Positions 1-6,711 of a DNA stretch of 23,326 nt are shown piece after piece (position 1 is the stretch's first letter; each line of letters begins with the position of its first letter). Position numbers and translations under genes: made by a program. The notes beneath the pieces were generated by a model. That model was not told the DNA's origin and did no database searches. It was given only the letters and a program-made list of their open reading frames with translations. Source of the DNA: a virus; IMG/VR virus record IMGVR_UViG_3300038417_000596, positions 1-23,326 of that record. One strand, given 5' to 3'.

Positions 1-1428
1 ATGGCGGAAAGCGGTTACGGAAGGCGAGGATCGCGGGCGGCGCGGCAGGGATCTAACTTCGAGGGGGCGACCGGGTACCCGCTTGCGGGTGTCCAAGTAA
101 TAGATATTCCCTGCGGCTGGGTCCCCCGGCCCGATCAGCGCACCCTGTGGGATTACCTGGAACGGGGCGGTAAGCGCGCGGTCTGCGTGGCCCACAGGCG
201 CTGGGGGAAAGATGACGTGGCCCTCCACTTCACCGCGACCCAGATGATTCAGCGTCCGGGGAACTACTGGCATATGCTGCCGCAGGCGAATCAGGCGCGT
301 AAGGTGGTCTGGGACGCGATCAATCCTAAGACGGGCAAACGCAGGGTTGATGAGGCATTTCCCAAAGAGATCAGGCGCAAAATCCATGAGCAGGAGATGT
401 TCATCGAGTTCGCGAACGGCTCCACCTGGCAGCTTGTAGGCTCTGACAATTACAACAGTCTCGTCGGCTCGGCCCCTGCGGGGATCGTCTTCTCCGAGTA
501 TGCCGTCGCCGACCCTATGGCGTGGGCGTATTTGAGGCCGATACTGGCGGCCAACGAGGGGTGGGCGCTCTTCATCTATACGCCCAGAGGCGCGAACCAC
601 GGGAAGAGCCTCTACGATTTCGCGAGAGCCGAGCCGGGATGGTTCGCCACGTTGCTTCCCGCCGACCGGACGCCCGTCTTTACGCCCGACAGGCTCAATC
701 AGGAGCGGCGCGAACTGCTCGCCGAGTTCGGGGAGACCGAAGGCGAGATGCTCTTCCTTCAAGAGTACTACTGCTCTTTTGAGGGCATGGTGCGCGGGGC
801 CTATTACTCCAAGCAGCTCCGCGCCGCCCGCTCAGATGGCCGCATCACCGCCGTCCCTCACGCAGCCGGCCACGAGGTCTACACGTTCTGGGACCTGGGT
901 ATGGACGATTCTACCTCCATCTGGTTTATGCAGGCGATTGGCCGCGAGCTGCGCTTCATCGACTACTATGAGGCCTCCGGCGAGGGGTTAGCTCACTATG
1001 CCAAGGTGCTCAAGGAGCGGCCCTATGTGTACGGAGATCACTACATGCCCCATGACGCGGACGTGCGCGAGCTCGGGACCGGGACCAGCCGGAAAGCAAC
1101 CGCCGAGAACCTGGGCATTAGGCCGGTGGTGGTAGTGCAGAGGGCACGAGATACACAGGCGGTTTTGAGTGGGATCGAAGCTGGCCGCAACATTATGAGT
1201 CAATGTTGGTTTGATGAGCGGAAATGCGCGCACGGTTTGAGCGCCCTGGAGGGGTATCAGGCAGAGTACGACGAGGAGAAAAAGAAGCTGGCGGATCATC
1301 CCTTGCATAATTGGTGCTCTCATGGCGCCGACGCCTGGCGGACCATGGCAGTGGGGTGGCAACCACGGGTCAAGCATCAGACCGTGACGAGCGTGCTCAA
1401 CGGCATACCGATGGGGGCGAAATGGTAG
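1..1428 (+). CDS. terL: Phage terminase large subunit (packaging ATPase and nuclease)
   Basis: This is the packaging motor: an ATPase that pumps DNA through the portal and a nuclease that cuts concatemers. The ATPase domain shows a Walker A of the HRRxGKD type at residues 65-72, a Walker B (GIVFSEYA) at 161-168 and a coupling motif TPRG at 194-197. The C-terminal RNase H-like nuclease has plausible metal-binding acids in FWDLG (D298), PHDAD (D352/D354) and HGADAWR (D444). The length of 475 residues is normal for the family. The start is uncertain because the window begins at this ATG, no ribosome site can be seen, and the first 30 or so residues look less conserved than what follows. Its stop overlaps the start of a small ORF (ATGGTAG), and the portal gene follows about 320 bases on. 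No small terminase is in the window. Confidence 0.93.
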   Translation: MAESGYGRRGSRAARQGSNFEGATGYPLAGVQVIDIPCGWVPRPDQRTLWDYLERGGKRAVCVAHRRWGKDDVALHFTATQMIQRPGNYWHMLPQANQARKVVWDAINPKTGKRRVDEAFPKEIRRKIHEQEMFIEFANGSTWQLVGSDNYNSLVGSAPAGIVFSEYAVADPMAWAYLRPILAANEGWALFIYTPRGANHGKSLYDFARAEPGWFATLLPADRTPVFTPDRLNQERRELLAEFGETEGEMLFLQEYYCSFEGMVRGAYYSKQLRAARSDGRITAVPHAAGHEVYTFWDLGMDDSTSIWFMQAIGRELRFIDYYEASGEGLAHYAKVLKERPYVYGDHYMPHDADVRELGTGTSRKATAENLGIRPVVVVQRARDTQAVLSGIEAGRNIMSQCWFDERKCAHGLSALEGYQAEYDEEKKKLADHPLHNWCSHGADAWRTMAVGWQPRVKHQTVTSVLNGIPMGAKW

Positions 1429-1550
1429 ATGATTCCGGCGGCGTCCTCGACCTCTCCGAATTCGAGGAAGAAACCGACCTTGATGACGTGGCGTTTCAGT
1501 GGCGGGATTGGAGAAAGGCGCACAGAGAGATGTGTTTATGGATAGCGTGA
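1422..1550 (+). CDS. Small acidic ORF overlapping the terminase stop (42 aa)
   Basis: I do not recognise this ORF. Its ATG lies inside the terminase end (ATGGTAG), and its stop overlaps the ATG of the next small ORF (TGATG). The first half of the product is strongly acidic (LSEFEEETDLDD) and the second half is basic and aromatic (WRDWRKAHREMCLW). A purine-rich GGGGGCGA lies 1-9 bases upstream as a weak ribosome site. The gap-free stop/start chain argues for a real gene, while the short length and lack of known relatives argue against it. A small portal- or terminase-associated factor is possible but is only a guess. Confidence 0.4.
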   Translation: MVDDSGGVLDLSEFEEETDLDDVAFQWRDWRKAHREMCLWIA

Positions 1551-1753
1551 TGGACGAAGAGACCGGATGCCGAGATAAAATTGAGGGGGGACACCCCTCC
1601 GAAAACGAAAACGGCGAGAGGAGTGTCCCCGCCACGATATTTATCCAGAAGCGTGAGAAGGGAGAGATCGAGGTAAGTCCTGTCCTCACCCGGCCTGTGA
1701 TCACTGCCGTCGTGACGTGCTGCCTTGATTGCGGAGCAAGGATGCCAAAATGA
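1550..1753 (+). CDS. Small ORF bridging to the portal gene, contains a palindromic repeat (67 aa)
   Basis: The function is unknown. The start chosen is the ATG that overlaps the preceding stop (TGATG); an in-frame ATG at 1538 is an alternative. The stop overlaps the portal start as ATGA, an arrangement typical of translational coupling. About a quarter of the product (EGGHPSENENGERSVPA) is encoded by an interspersed palindromic repeat at 1585-1633, so that part is unlikely to be functional protein. The C-terminal end carries a CCLDC cysteine cluster. It may be a real small gene, or simply an open frame through a spacer that contains a repeat. Confidence 0.35.
   Translation: MDEETGCRDKIEGGHPSENENGERSVPATIFIQKREKGEIEVSPVLTRPVITAVVTCCLDCGARMPK
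1585..1633 (+). repeat. Interspersed palindromic repeat, copy 1
   Basis: This is an imperfect hairpin: bases 1587-1599 pair with 1618-1630 (12 of 13 pairs, one A-C mismatch) around an 18-base loop. The core is GGGGACACCCCTCC, matched by GAGGAGTGTCCCC. The same element recurs at 2765-2808, at 17158-17205 and, decayed, at 17116-17150. The flank ATTGAG before the G-run is also found beside copy 3 on the opposite strand, so the repeat unit extends a little beyond the stem. It behaves like a REP/MITE-type host repeat. Confidence 0.8.
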
Positions 1754-4149
1754 CCGACGACACTGAAAAGAAAGGCAAAAAACCCAAGGATGAGCACGCT
1801 TTCCTGGAGCTTGCCACCAAGCGCCTGAAGCGCGAGATCGACGCGGATGACCACAACCGGCAGGCGGCGATAGAAGACCTGAAGTTCTTGAACGGCGACC
1901 AGTGGGATCCGGCCGAAGAGCAGCGCAGACGCTTACGCGGCCGGCCATGCCTGAAGACGAACGAGCTGCCCAAGTACGTGAACCAGGTCGTGGGCGACAT
2001 GCGCCACAACAGGGCGCGCATCAAGGTGAGGCCTGTTGATTCTGCGGGCGACGTGAACATTGCGAAGATCAGGAGCGGGGTGATCGCAAACATAGAGTAT
2101 CTGTCGAACGCAGAGGCGATCTACGATTACGCGGGCGAGATGGCGACTTCCTGCGGGCTGGGCGCGTGGCGCGTGCTGACCAGGTATACGGAGGAGAACC
2201 CGTTTGTGCAGGAGATATACCTGGAGCGCATCAAGAACCCCTTTCTTGTCTACATGGACAGCAATGCAAAGTCGGAAGTGGGCGCCGATTCGAAATATGG
2301 CTTCTGCTTGGAGAAGGTGACCCGGGAGGAGTTCGAGGAGCGGTACCCGGATGAAGAGCCGCCCGGCGATGCTCTGAAGGTGGGGAAGGGCGTCGCGAAC
2401 GAAGTCTGGTTCGAGAATGATGCCTTCTTTATCGCCGACTATTACGTCATCGAGAGCGAGAAGACCGACATGGTGCTCACCGAGGACGGGCAGACCTGGA
2501 AGAAGGAAGAGTTCGAAGAGAAGCTCGCGGAATGGATAGAGGCGGAGAAAGCTAAGATACTATTTCCTGCACCGCCCGCGCTGCCGGCAGGACCAATGGG
2601 AGCGATGGGCGGGCAACCGATGCCTCAGCAACCTCCGAACCCTTTATCGAATATAACGCCTATGATGGGAAAACCCCCCATGCCGGGGCAGCCAGGCACT
2701 CCGGGAGCAGTCCCTATCCCTGCGCCCGTGCCTTCGCCTGCCCCGGCCCCCTTTGAAAATGGAAGGGGGACACTCCTCTCGCCTAGCGCTGTCGGAGGGG
2801 TATCCCCCCAACCGGAGTTGCCCCCCTTGCCCCCTCCATCGCTGACCATCGCCAAGGAGCGGGAGGTCGAGTACCCCAAAGTGCGCCACTACGCGATTTG
2901 CGCAGACCGAATCCTGGACGGGCCAAACGATGTCCCCGGCAAATATATCCCCCTTGTCGTGGTGAAAGGTCCTGAGCGCGTGATCGAGGGGAAGACCTAC
3001 GTGCGGAGCCTCATCAGGGACGCCAAGGACCCGCAGCGGCTGCTGAACTTCTGGGTAACGGACGCGGCTGAGATCGTGGACATGATTCCTAAAGCGCCGT
3101 GGATCGGGACGGCAAAGCAGTTCGAAGGCTACGAGCAGGACTATGCTGCGGCCAACGCAGAGAATTTCCCCTTCCTGAAGTACAATATCGACCAGGGCGC
3201 GCCTACTCCACAGCGCACGAACCCCCCCAATCCGCCCGTCGCCGTATTCGAGCAGATCGGCCAGGCCAAACAGGCGATCAAGGACACTATCGGCATGTTC
3301 GGCTCGGACGTGGGCGACAAAGGGCCGGAGCTCTCCGGTAAGGCCATCCTCCAGCGGCAGAAACCGGGCGACGTGGGGACATTCGCCTTCATCGACAACT
3401 TGAGCCGCGCCATCGCCCACTGTGGCAGGGTGATCAACGAGATGATCCCCGAGGTTTACGACACACAGCGGGATATCCGCATCAGGAACGTGGACGACAC
3501 GGAGACCTTTGTACCCGTCAACACGACCGCAGGCGCGGCCCTCGACGCGGTGATGAGGAACCCGGAGCAGTATCAGGGCATGGACAAAAACAAGCTCATC
3601 CGCCTCGCCGCAAAGAACGGCAGGAACGCGCGGTATAACGACCTCACCGCGGGAAAGTACGATGTGGTGGTGACGACAGGCCCGAGCTACAGCACGCAGA
3701 GGCAAGAGGCAGCGCAATCCCTGGAGCGGCTCGTCGCGGCCTATCCGCCGATTATGAAGATCGCGGGCGACTTGGTTTACAAGTTTCAGGATTTCTTAGG
3801 GGCCGAGGAGATCGCGGAGCGTGTTGAGAAGACCATGCCCCCGACCCTTGTGCCTCCCAAGGAAGGGGAGCCGCGCATTCAGCCGCCTCCGCCCCCCCTT
3901 GTGCTCGTGAAGATGGAAGAGCTGAAGGTGAAGCAGATGCACCTGGAGGTAGAGAAGGAGAAGCTACTGGTGCAAAAGCTGAAGGCGCTGAAAGAGGCTC
4001 AGGAGACCAGCGGGGAAGTGAGGAAGATGCTGCTGGGACTGCTGGGGGAGATATTCAAGGGCGGCATGGCAGGAGCGCCGGTAGGAGCGCCCATGCGGCC
4101 GGCAATGCCAGTGCCGCCGCCTAACTTTGGTTTGGGAGTGATGGAGTGA
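1750..4149 (+). CDS. Portal protein, P22 gp1-like
   Basis: The portal is the twelve-fold ring at the packaging vertex through which DNA enters and leaves. The N-terminal part matches the P22 portal family: a helical lead-in, LKFLNGDQWDP, the NELPKYVNQVVGDMRHNR stretch, then the stem and wing. Residues near 720-760 are a charged helix rich in K, E and L, fitting the C-terminal barrel. At about 799 residues it exceeds the P22 portal (725). The excess is a proline-rich linker at about residues 271-367, part of which (about 339-353) is encoded by a palindromic repeat. The ATG at 1750 is preferred over an in-frame TTG at 1729 because AAGGA lies seven bases upstream and the ATG overlaps the previous stop. 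The stop overlaps the next gene as GTGA. Confidence 0.9.
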   Translation: MTDDTEKKGKKPKDEHAFLELATKRLKREIDADDHNRQAAIEDLKFLNGDQWDPAEEQRRRLRGRPCLKTNELPKYVNQVVGDMRHNRARIKVRPVDSAGDVNIAKIRSGVIANIEYLSNAEAIYDYAGEMATSCGLGAWRVLTRYTEENPFVQEIYLERIKNPFLVYMDSNAKSEVGADSKYGFCLEKVTREEFEERYPDEEPPGDALKVGKGVANEVWFENDAFFIADYYVIESEKTDMVLTEDGQTWKKEEFEEKLAEWIEAEKAKILFPAPPALPAGPMGAMGGQPMPQQPPNPLSNITPMMGKPPMPGQPGTPGAVPIPAPVPSPAPAPFENGRGTLLSPSAVGGVSPQPELPPLPPPSLTIAKEREVEYPKVRHYAICADRILDGPNDVPGKYIPLVVVKGPERVIEGKTYVRSLIRDAKDPQRLLNFWVTDAAEIVDMIPKAPWIGTAKQFEGYEQDYAAANAENFPFLKYNIDQGAPTPQRTNPPNPPVAVFEQIGQAKQAIKDTIGMFGSDVGDKGPELSGKAILQRQKPGDVGTFAFIDNLSRAIAHCGRVINEMIPEVYDTQRDIRIRNVDDTETFVPVNTTAGAALDAVMRNPEQYQGMDKNKLIRLAAKNGRNARYNDLTAGKYDVVVTTGPSYSTQRQEAAQSLERLVAAYPPIMKIAGDLVYKFQDFLGAEEIAERVEKTMPPTLVPPKEGEPRIQPPPPPLVLVKMEELKVKQMHLEVEKEKLLVQKLKALKEAQETSGEVRKMLLGLLGEIFKGGMAGAPVGAPMRPAMPVPPPNFGLGVME
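2765..2808 (-). repeat. Interspersed palindromic repeat, copy 2, inside the portal gene
   Basis: Bases 2765-2779 pair with 2794-2808 around a 14-base loop, with one C-A mismatch and G-T wobbles. Read on the minus strand it aligns closely to copy 1 (GGGGGGATACCCCTCCGA, then GGCGAGAGGAGTGTCCCC), so it is inverted relative to copy 1. It is read in frame on the plus strand as GTLLSPSAVGGVSPQ within the proline-rich portal linker. Confidence 0.75.
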
Positions 4150-5393
4150 GTTTAAGTAAGCTTAAATGCATTTGTATTGATCTCGGACTCTTTACTGAGA
4201 ATGCTGTCAGAATTGCCAAAGATGTAGCGGAATTCTGGTATTATATCCCATGTGAAGAGGCATTTCCTGAACCTTTCAAATCCAAGATTGGTAAAGGTCT
4301 TGAGGGCATAGAACGCATCCGCCACTGGGGTAAATACGTTGATAAGGCCGATTTTGTTGTTTTCTTTGATAGTCAGTTCGGAGATTGGATGGAAAACTGG
4401 AAAGAAAGATATGCTGTCGCTGGGCCTGGTCTTGCCGAGAAGCTGGAGCTGGACCGCTGGCACGGCCGTATGAGACAGAAAGAGAATGGGCTGCCTGTCC
4501 AGGAAACCGAACGTGTGATAGGTGTGACAAACTTGCGAAAGTTTACCAAAGATCACAAAAATTATTGGATCAAGGTAGACAACGAGTGGAGAGGAATCTG
4601 CGAGAGTTTTGAGACCAAAGATCAACATTATGCTGAGTCGAGAATTGACTGGATTACTTACAAGGCCAGTCCCTTCAAAGAAGACATTATTTTCATCTGT
4701 GAGGAAAGGCTTCCCGGTGTGGAGCCGGGGGTCGACGGGATCACCTGGGAAGGAGAGCTTGTGTTCCCCACGACGGTAGGCTATGAGCGTCGGGGCTCAG
4801 GCATCATCACCCGGGTTTACCAGACTGAGAAGGAACTGCCCGAGGCGGTGAAATGGATCGATAGCGGGCTTGCGCCTGAGTTCAAGAAGCACAAGACGCG
4901 CTTTTTCTACTCCGCCGAATTCAAGATCGGTCCGGACAAGATACCCTATCTCATCGATCCCACCATTCGGCTCGCAGCACCCGGCGTGGCGGCCATCCAG
5001 ACTGAGTTGATCGAGAATTATTCGGAGGTAGTGTACGGCATGGCGACTGGCGTAAAAGTAGCGCCGGTGATGGAACATAAGTACGCGGCAGCTGTGAGTA
5101 TGGAGAGCAGCGAGGCCGCAAAGACCTTCGTGAATATCAGCTTCCCCAAGTCGCTGCGCCAATGGGTCAAACTCCGCATGGCGGTAAAAAAGGGAAATGA
5201 CTACTACTCTGTTCCGCCTTTCGATTCCTTGGGAACTGTTATCGGCTTTGGCGACACGGTGAAAGAGGCGGTGGACCTGGTAAAGGAGCGGGTGAAGCAG
5301 GTAGAAGCCATTTCGATCAATACTGACCTGGGCGGGCTGGATCAGATCGTTGCAGATATTCAGACCGGCAAGACGGTTGAGATAAATTTCTAA
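4146..5393 (+). CDS. ATP-grasp superfamily ligase-like protein, copy 1
   Basis: The protein resembles ATP-grasp enzymes such as GAR synthetase (PurD) and carbamoyl-phosphate synthase, which join a carboxylate to a nucleophile through an acyl-phosphate. Visible landmarks are: a pre-ATP-grasp start (IDLGLFTENA); GLAEKLELDRWHGRMRQ at 95-111, then GLPVQET, equivalent to the family's lead-in helix; WIKVD at 141-145 with the ATP-contacting lysine; FICEE at 183-187; GVDGITWEGE at 195-204; and YLIDPTIRLAAPG at 268-280 where PurD has ExN. The last motif has D and T in place of the usual metal-binding E and N, so activity is not assured. The GTG start overlaps the portal stop (GTGA), with GGGAG seven bases upstream. 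Bases 4150-4700 are near 40% GC and the rest above 60%. A 415-residue paralogue lies at 22079-23326. The substrate is unknown. Confidence 0.75.
   Translation: MSLSKLKCICIDLGLFTENAVRIAKDVAEFWYYIPCEEAFPEPFKSKIGKGLEGIERIRHWGKYVDKADFVVFFDSQFGDWMENWKERYAVAGPGLAEKLELDRWHGRMRQKENGLPVQETERVIGVTNLRKFTKDHKNYWIKVDNEWRGICESFETKDQHYAESRIDWITYKASPFKEDIIFICEERLPGVEPGVDGITWEGELVFPTTVGYERRGSGIITRVYQTEKELPEAVKWIDSGLAPEFKKHKTRFFYSAEFKIGPDKIPYLIDPTIRLAAPGVAAIQTELIENYSEVVYGMATGVKVAPVMEHKYAAAVSMESSEAAKTFVNISFPKSLRQWVKLRMAVKKGNDYYSVPPFDSLGTVIGFGDTVKEAVDLVKERVKQVEAISINTDLGGLDQIVADIQTGKTVEINF
4836..4930 (+). repeat. Near-identical DNA patch shared with the second ATP-grasp gene
   Basis: Bases 4836-4859 and 4866-4930 are identical to 22769-22792 and 22799-22863, including third codon positions; only the six bases between the blocks differ. 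A separate 29-base identical block lies at 4452-4480 and 22388-22416. The two proteins are otherwise only about 60% identical by eye, so these patches stand out. Confidence 0.85.
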
Positions 5394-5402
5394 GGAGGCG
5401 AT

Positions 5403-6377
5403 ATGGCAGTAGGACAGGAACCGATAGGCGCACCCCCGGCCGAACCGATAGAGCCGGATGAGACTATGGAGCAGTACGTCGAGAGACGCGAGCACCCCCC
5501 GGCGCCGGAGACGCCCCCTGTAGCCCCTGCACCCTCGGAACCGTCTGTACCTCCAGTAGCTCCCGTACCGTCCGTACCTGCCACACCTGAGCCCGGAGCG
5601 GAGCCCCCTGCTGCACTGGAGTTGCCGAAAGAGGAACCGTCAGGCGTGGAGAAACGCATCTCCCAACTTGTCGCCAGACAAAGGGAGGCTGAGCGGCGGG
5701 AAGCCGAGAGAACGGAAGAGGCCGCATACTGGCGGGCAGTGGCTGAAGGTCGGATAAAGCCGGCCGCGCCCGTGCAACCTCCGCCACAGCCGCCTCAGTC
5801 CGGAGAGCCCGTTGAGCCGTTGCTGGATAACTTCGAGTCGGCGGCAGACTTCGAGGCCGCCCGCACTAAATATATCGTCGCAAGGGCGGGCTGGGACCTC
5901 AGACAAGAGCAGCAAGCACAGCGAGCGCGTGAGTATGCGACAGATCTGGACCGCAAGCACAACGAGAGGATGTTAGCCGCCATAACGGTCGACCCGACCC
6001 TTGACGAGGTGAGCAAGGACCCCACGCTCCCTATCAGCCAGGTCATGAGCCTGGCGATCAAAGAGAGCGACCAGGGACCGGCTCTCGTGAGATACCTTGC
6101 GAATAATAGAAAGGAAGCGGACCGGATCGCCCAGTTGCATCCTCTCATGGCAGCGCGTGAGATGGGCCGGATTGAGGGAACGATTATAGAAGCGGCCAGA
6201 GCCGCCAAAGCAGCGCCGCCTGCACCTCCAGTTGCTCCCGTGACCGTCTCTCAGGCCCCGGAACCGGTGCGATCCGTAGGCGGAACGAAGGGCGCCGCCC
6301 CGAGCGATGATGACGATAAGCTGTCCATTGAGGAAGTTATCAGGAAAAGGAACATTGCACAGTACGGAAAACCATAA
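5403..6377 (+). CDS. Scaffolding protein
   Basis: The scaffold co-assembles with coat protein into the procapsid and leaves before or during packaging. It lies between portal and coat, as in P22, and its 324 residues are close to P22 gp8 (303). The first 80 residues are proline-, alanine- and glutamate-rich and probably disordered. Residues about 80-125 (KRISQLVARQREAERREAER) form a charged helix likely to be coiled coil. A second long helical region covers about 140-270. The C-terminus ends in an acidic run followed by LSIEEVIRKRN, a short charged helix like the coat-binding end of many scaffolds. The ATG follows a perfect AGGAGG placed right after the previous stop. The assignment rests on position and composition more than on sequence motifs. 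Confidence 0.8.
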   Translation: MAVGQEPIGAPPAEPIEPDETMEQYVERREHPPAPETPPVAPAPSEPSVPPVAPVPSVPATPEPGAEPPAALELPKEEPSGVEKRISQLVARQREAERREAERTEEAAYWRAVAEGRIKPAAPVQPPPQPPQSGEPVEPLLDNFESAADFEAARTKYIVARAGWDLRQEQQAQRAREYATDLDRKHNERMLAAITVDPTLDEVSKDPTLPISQVMSLAIKESDQGPALVRYLANNRKEADRIAQLHPLMAAREMGRIEGTIIEAARAAKAAPPAPPVAPVTVSQAPEPVRSVGGTKGAAPSDDDDKLSIEEVIRKRNIAQYGKP

Positions 6378-6393
6378 TGGGGAGGTGATCACG

Positions 6394-6537
6394 GTGAAGA
6401 AGGAAAAGAAGGAAACGAAGAAGAAGGGTCATGTGCCGGAGAAGAAGTCCTTCGGCAGCAAGACCGAGTATGCCGCGCATTCCACGGCGAAGTTAGGTCC
6501 GTCCGGAGGCAGCAAGAAAGGTCCTGTGGGCCGGTAG
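6394..6537 (+). CDS. Small lysine-rich protein (47 aa)
   Basis: This is a very basic peptide starting KKEKKETKKKGHVPEKK and ending in a glycine/serine-rich tail (GPSGGSKKGPVGR). The start is the GTG at 6394, chosen because an exceptionally strong ribosome site (GGGGAGGTGATC) lies eight bases before it; an in-frame GTG at 6385 falls inside that site. It sits between scaffold and coat, and two further small lysine-rich proteins occur at 11378 and 11564. A virion-internal DNA- or RNA-binding peptide is conceivable, but no family is recognised. Confidence 0.6.
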   Translation: MKKEKKETKKKGHVPEKKSFGSKTEYAAHSTAKLGPSGGSKKGPVGR

Positions 6538-6711
6538 CAAATCGTCAGCAATGACGCCCGACGTATAGCGGACCCGTCATCCGCATGTAGTAACTCAGGC
6601 ATAGCCTGCCACCCGTAAGGGGAATTCGGGAACCCCATTGGCAATGGATACCGAATAGAAGGGCGCGGAACCCTTGAGAGTTGAACCTTTAAACTCAAGG
6701 AGTAACAGGCT
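6538..6711 (+). promoter_or_regulatory. Structured untranslated leader of the coat gene
   Basis: This non-coding stretch is dense in potential RNA stems. H1 is 6543-6547 with 6552-6556, closed by a GCAA tetraloop. H2 is 6568-6572 with 6580-6584. H3 is 6596-6600 with 6604-6608. H4 is 6624-6629 with 6651-6656, enclosing a five-pair hairpin at 6635-6647. A GGGG/CCCC pairing (6619-6622 with 6633-6636) would compete with H4 or form a pseudoknot. The last stems bracket the coat ribosome site (separate entry). It is unusually long for an operon whose other genes overlap, which suggests control of coat expression or an RNA signal. No known RNA family is recognised, and no clear sigma-70 promoter is seen. 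Confidence 0.55.
6659..6705 (+). promoter_or_regulatory. Possible two-state hairpin over the coat Shine-Dalgarno
   Basis: The coat Shine-Dalgarno AAGGAG (6697-6702) lies nine bases before the ATG. Its first four bases fall in a seven-pair stem, CCTTGAG (6672-6678) with CTCAAGG (6694-6700), which would hide it. The same upstream strand can instead pair with AAGGG (6659-6663) through CCCTT (6671-6675) around a seven-base loop, which would expose it. The two pairings exclude each other. Stem lengths are read from the sequence; switching is inference. Confidence 0.45.

Noticed and set aside
1496-1948. Minus-strand frames across 988-1948 containing GDTPLAVFVFGGVSP
   Set aside because: The peptide is just the palindromic repeat read backwards; a similar reading appears opposite copy 3, so it is repeat-derived and not a gene.
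2644-3717. Long minus-strand open frame (357 codons) opposite the portal gene
   Set aside because: It mirrors the codon structure of the well-supported portal gene, has no ribosome site or recognisable domain, and no other minus-strand gene exists in the window.
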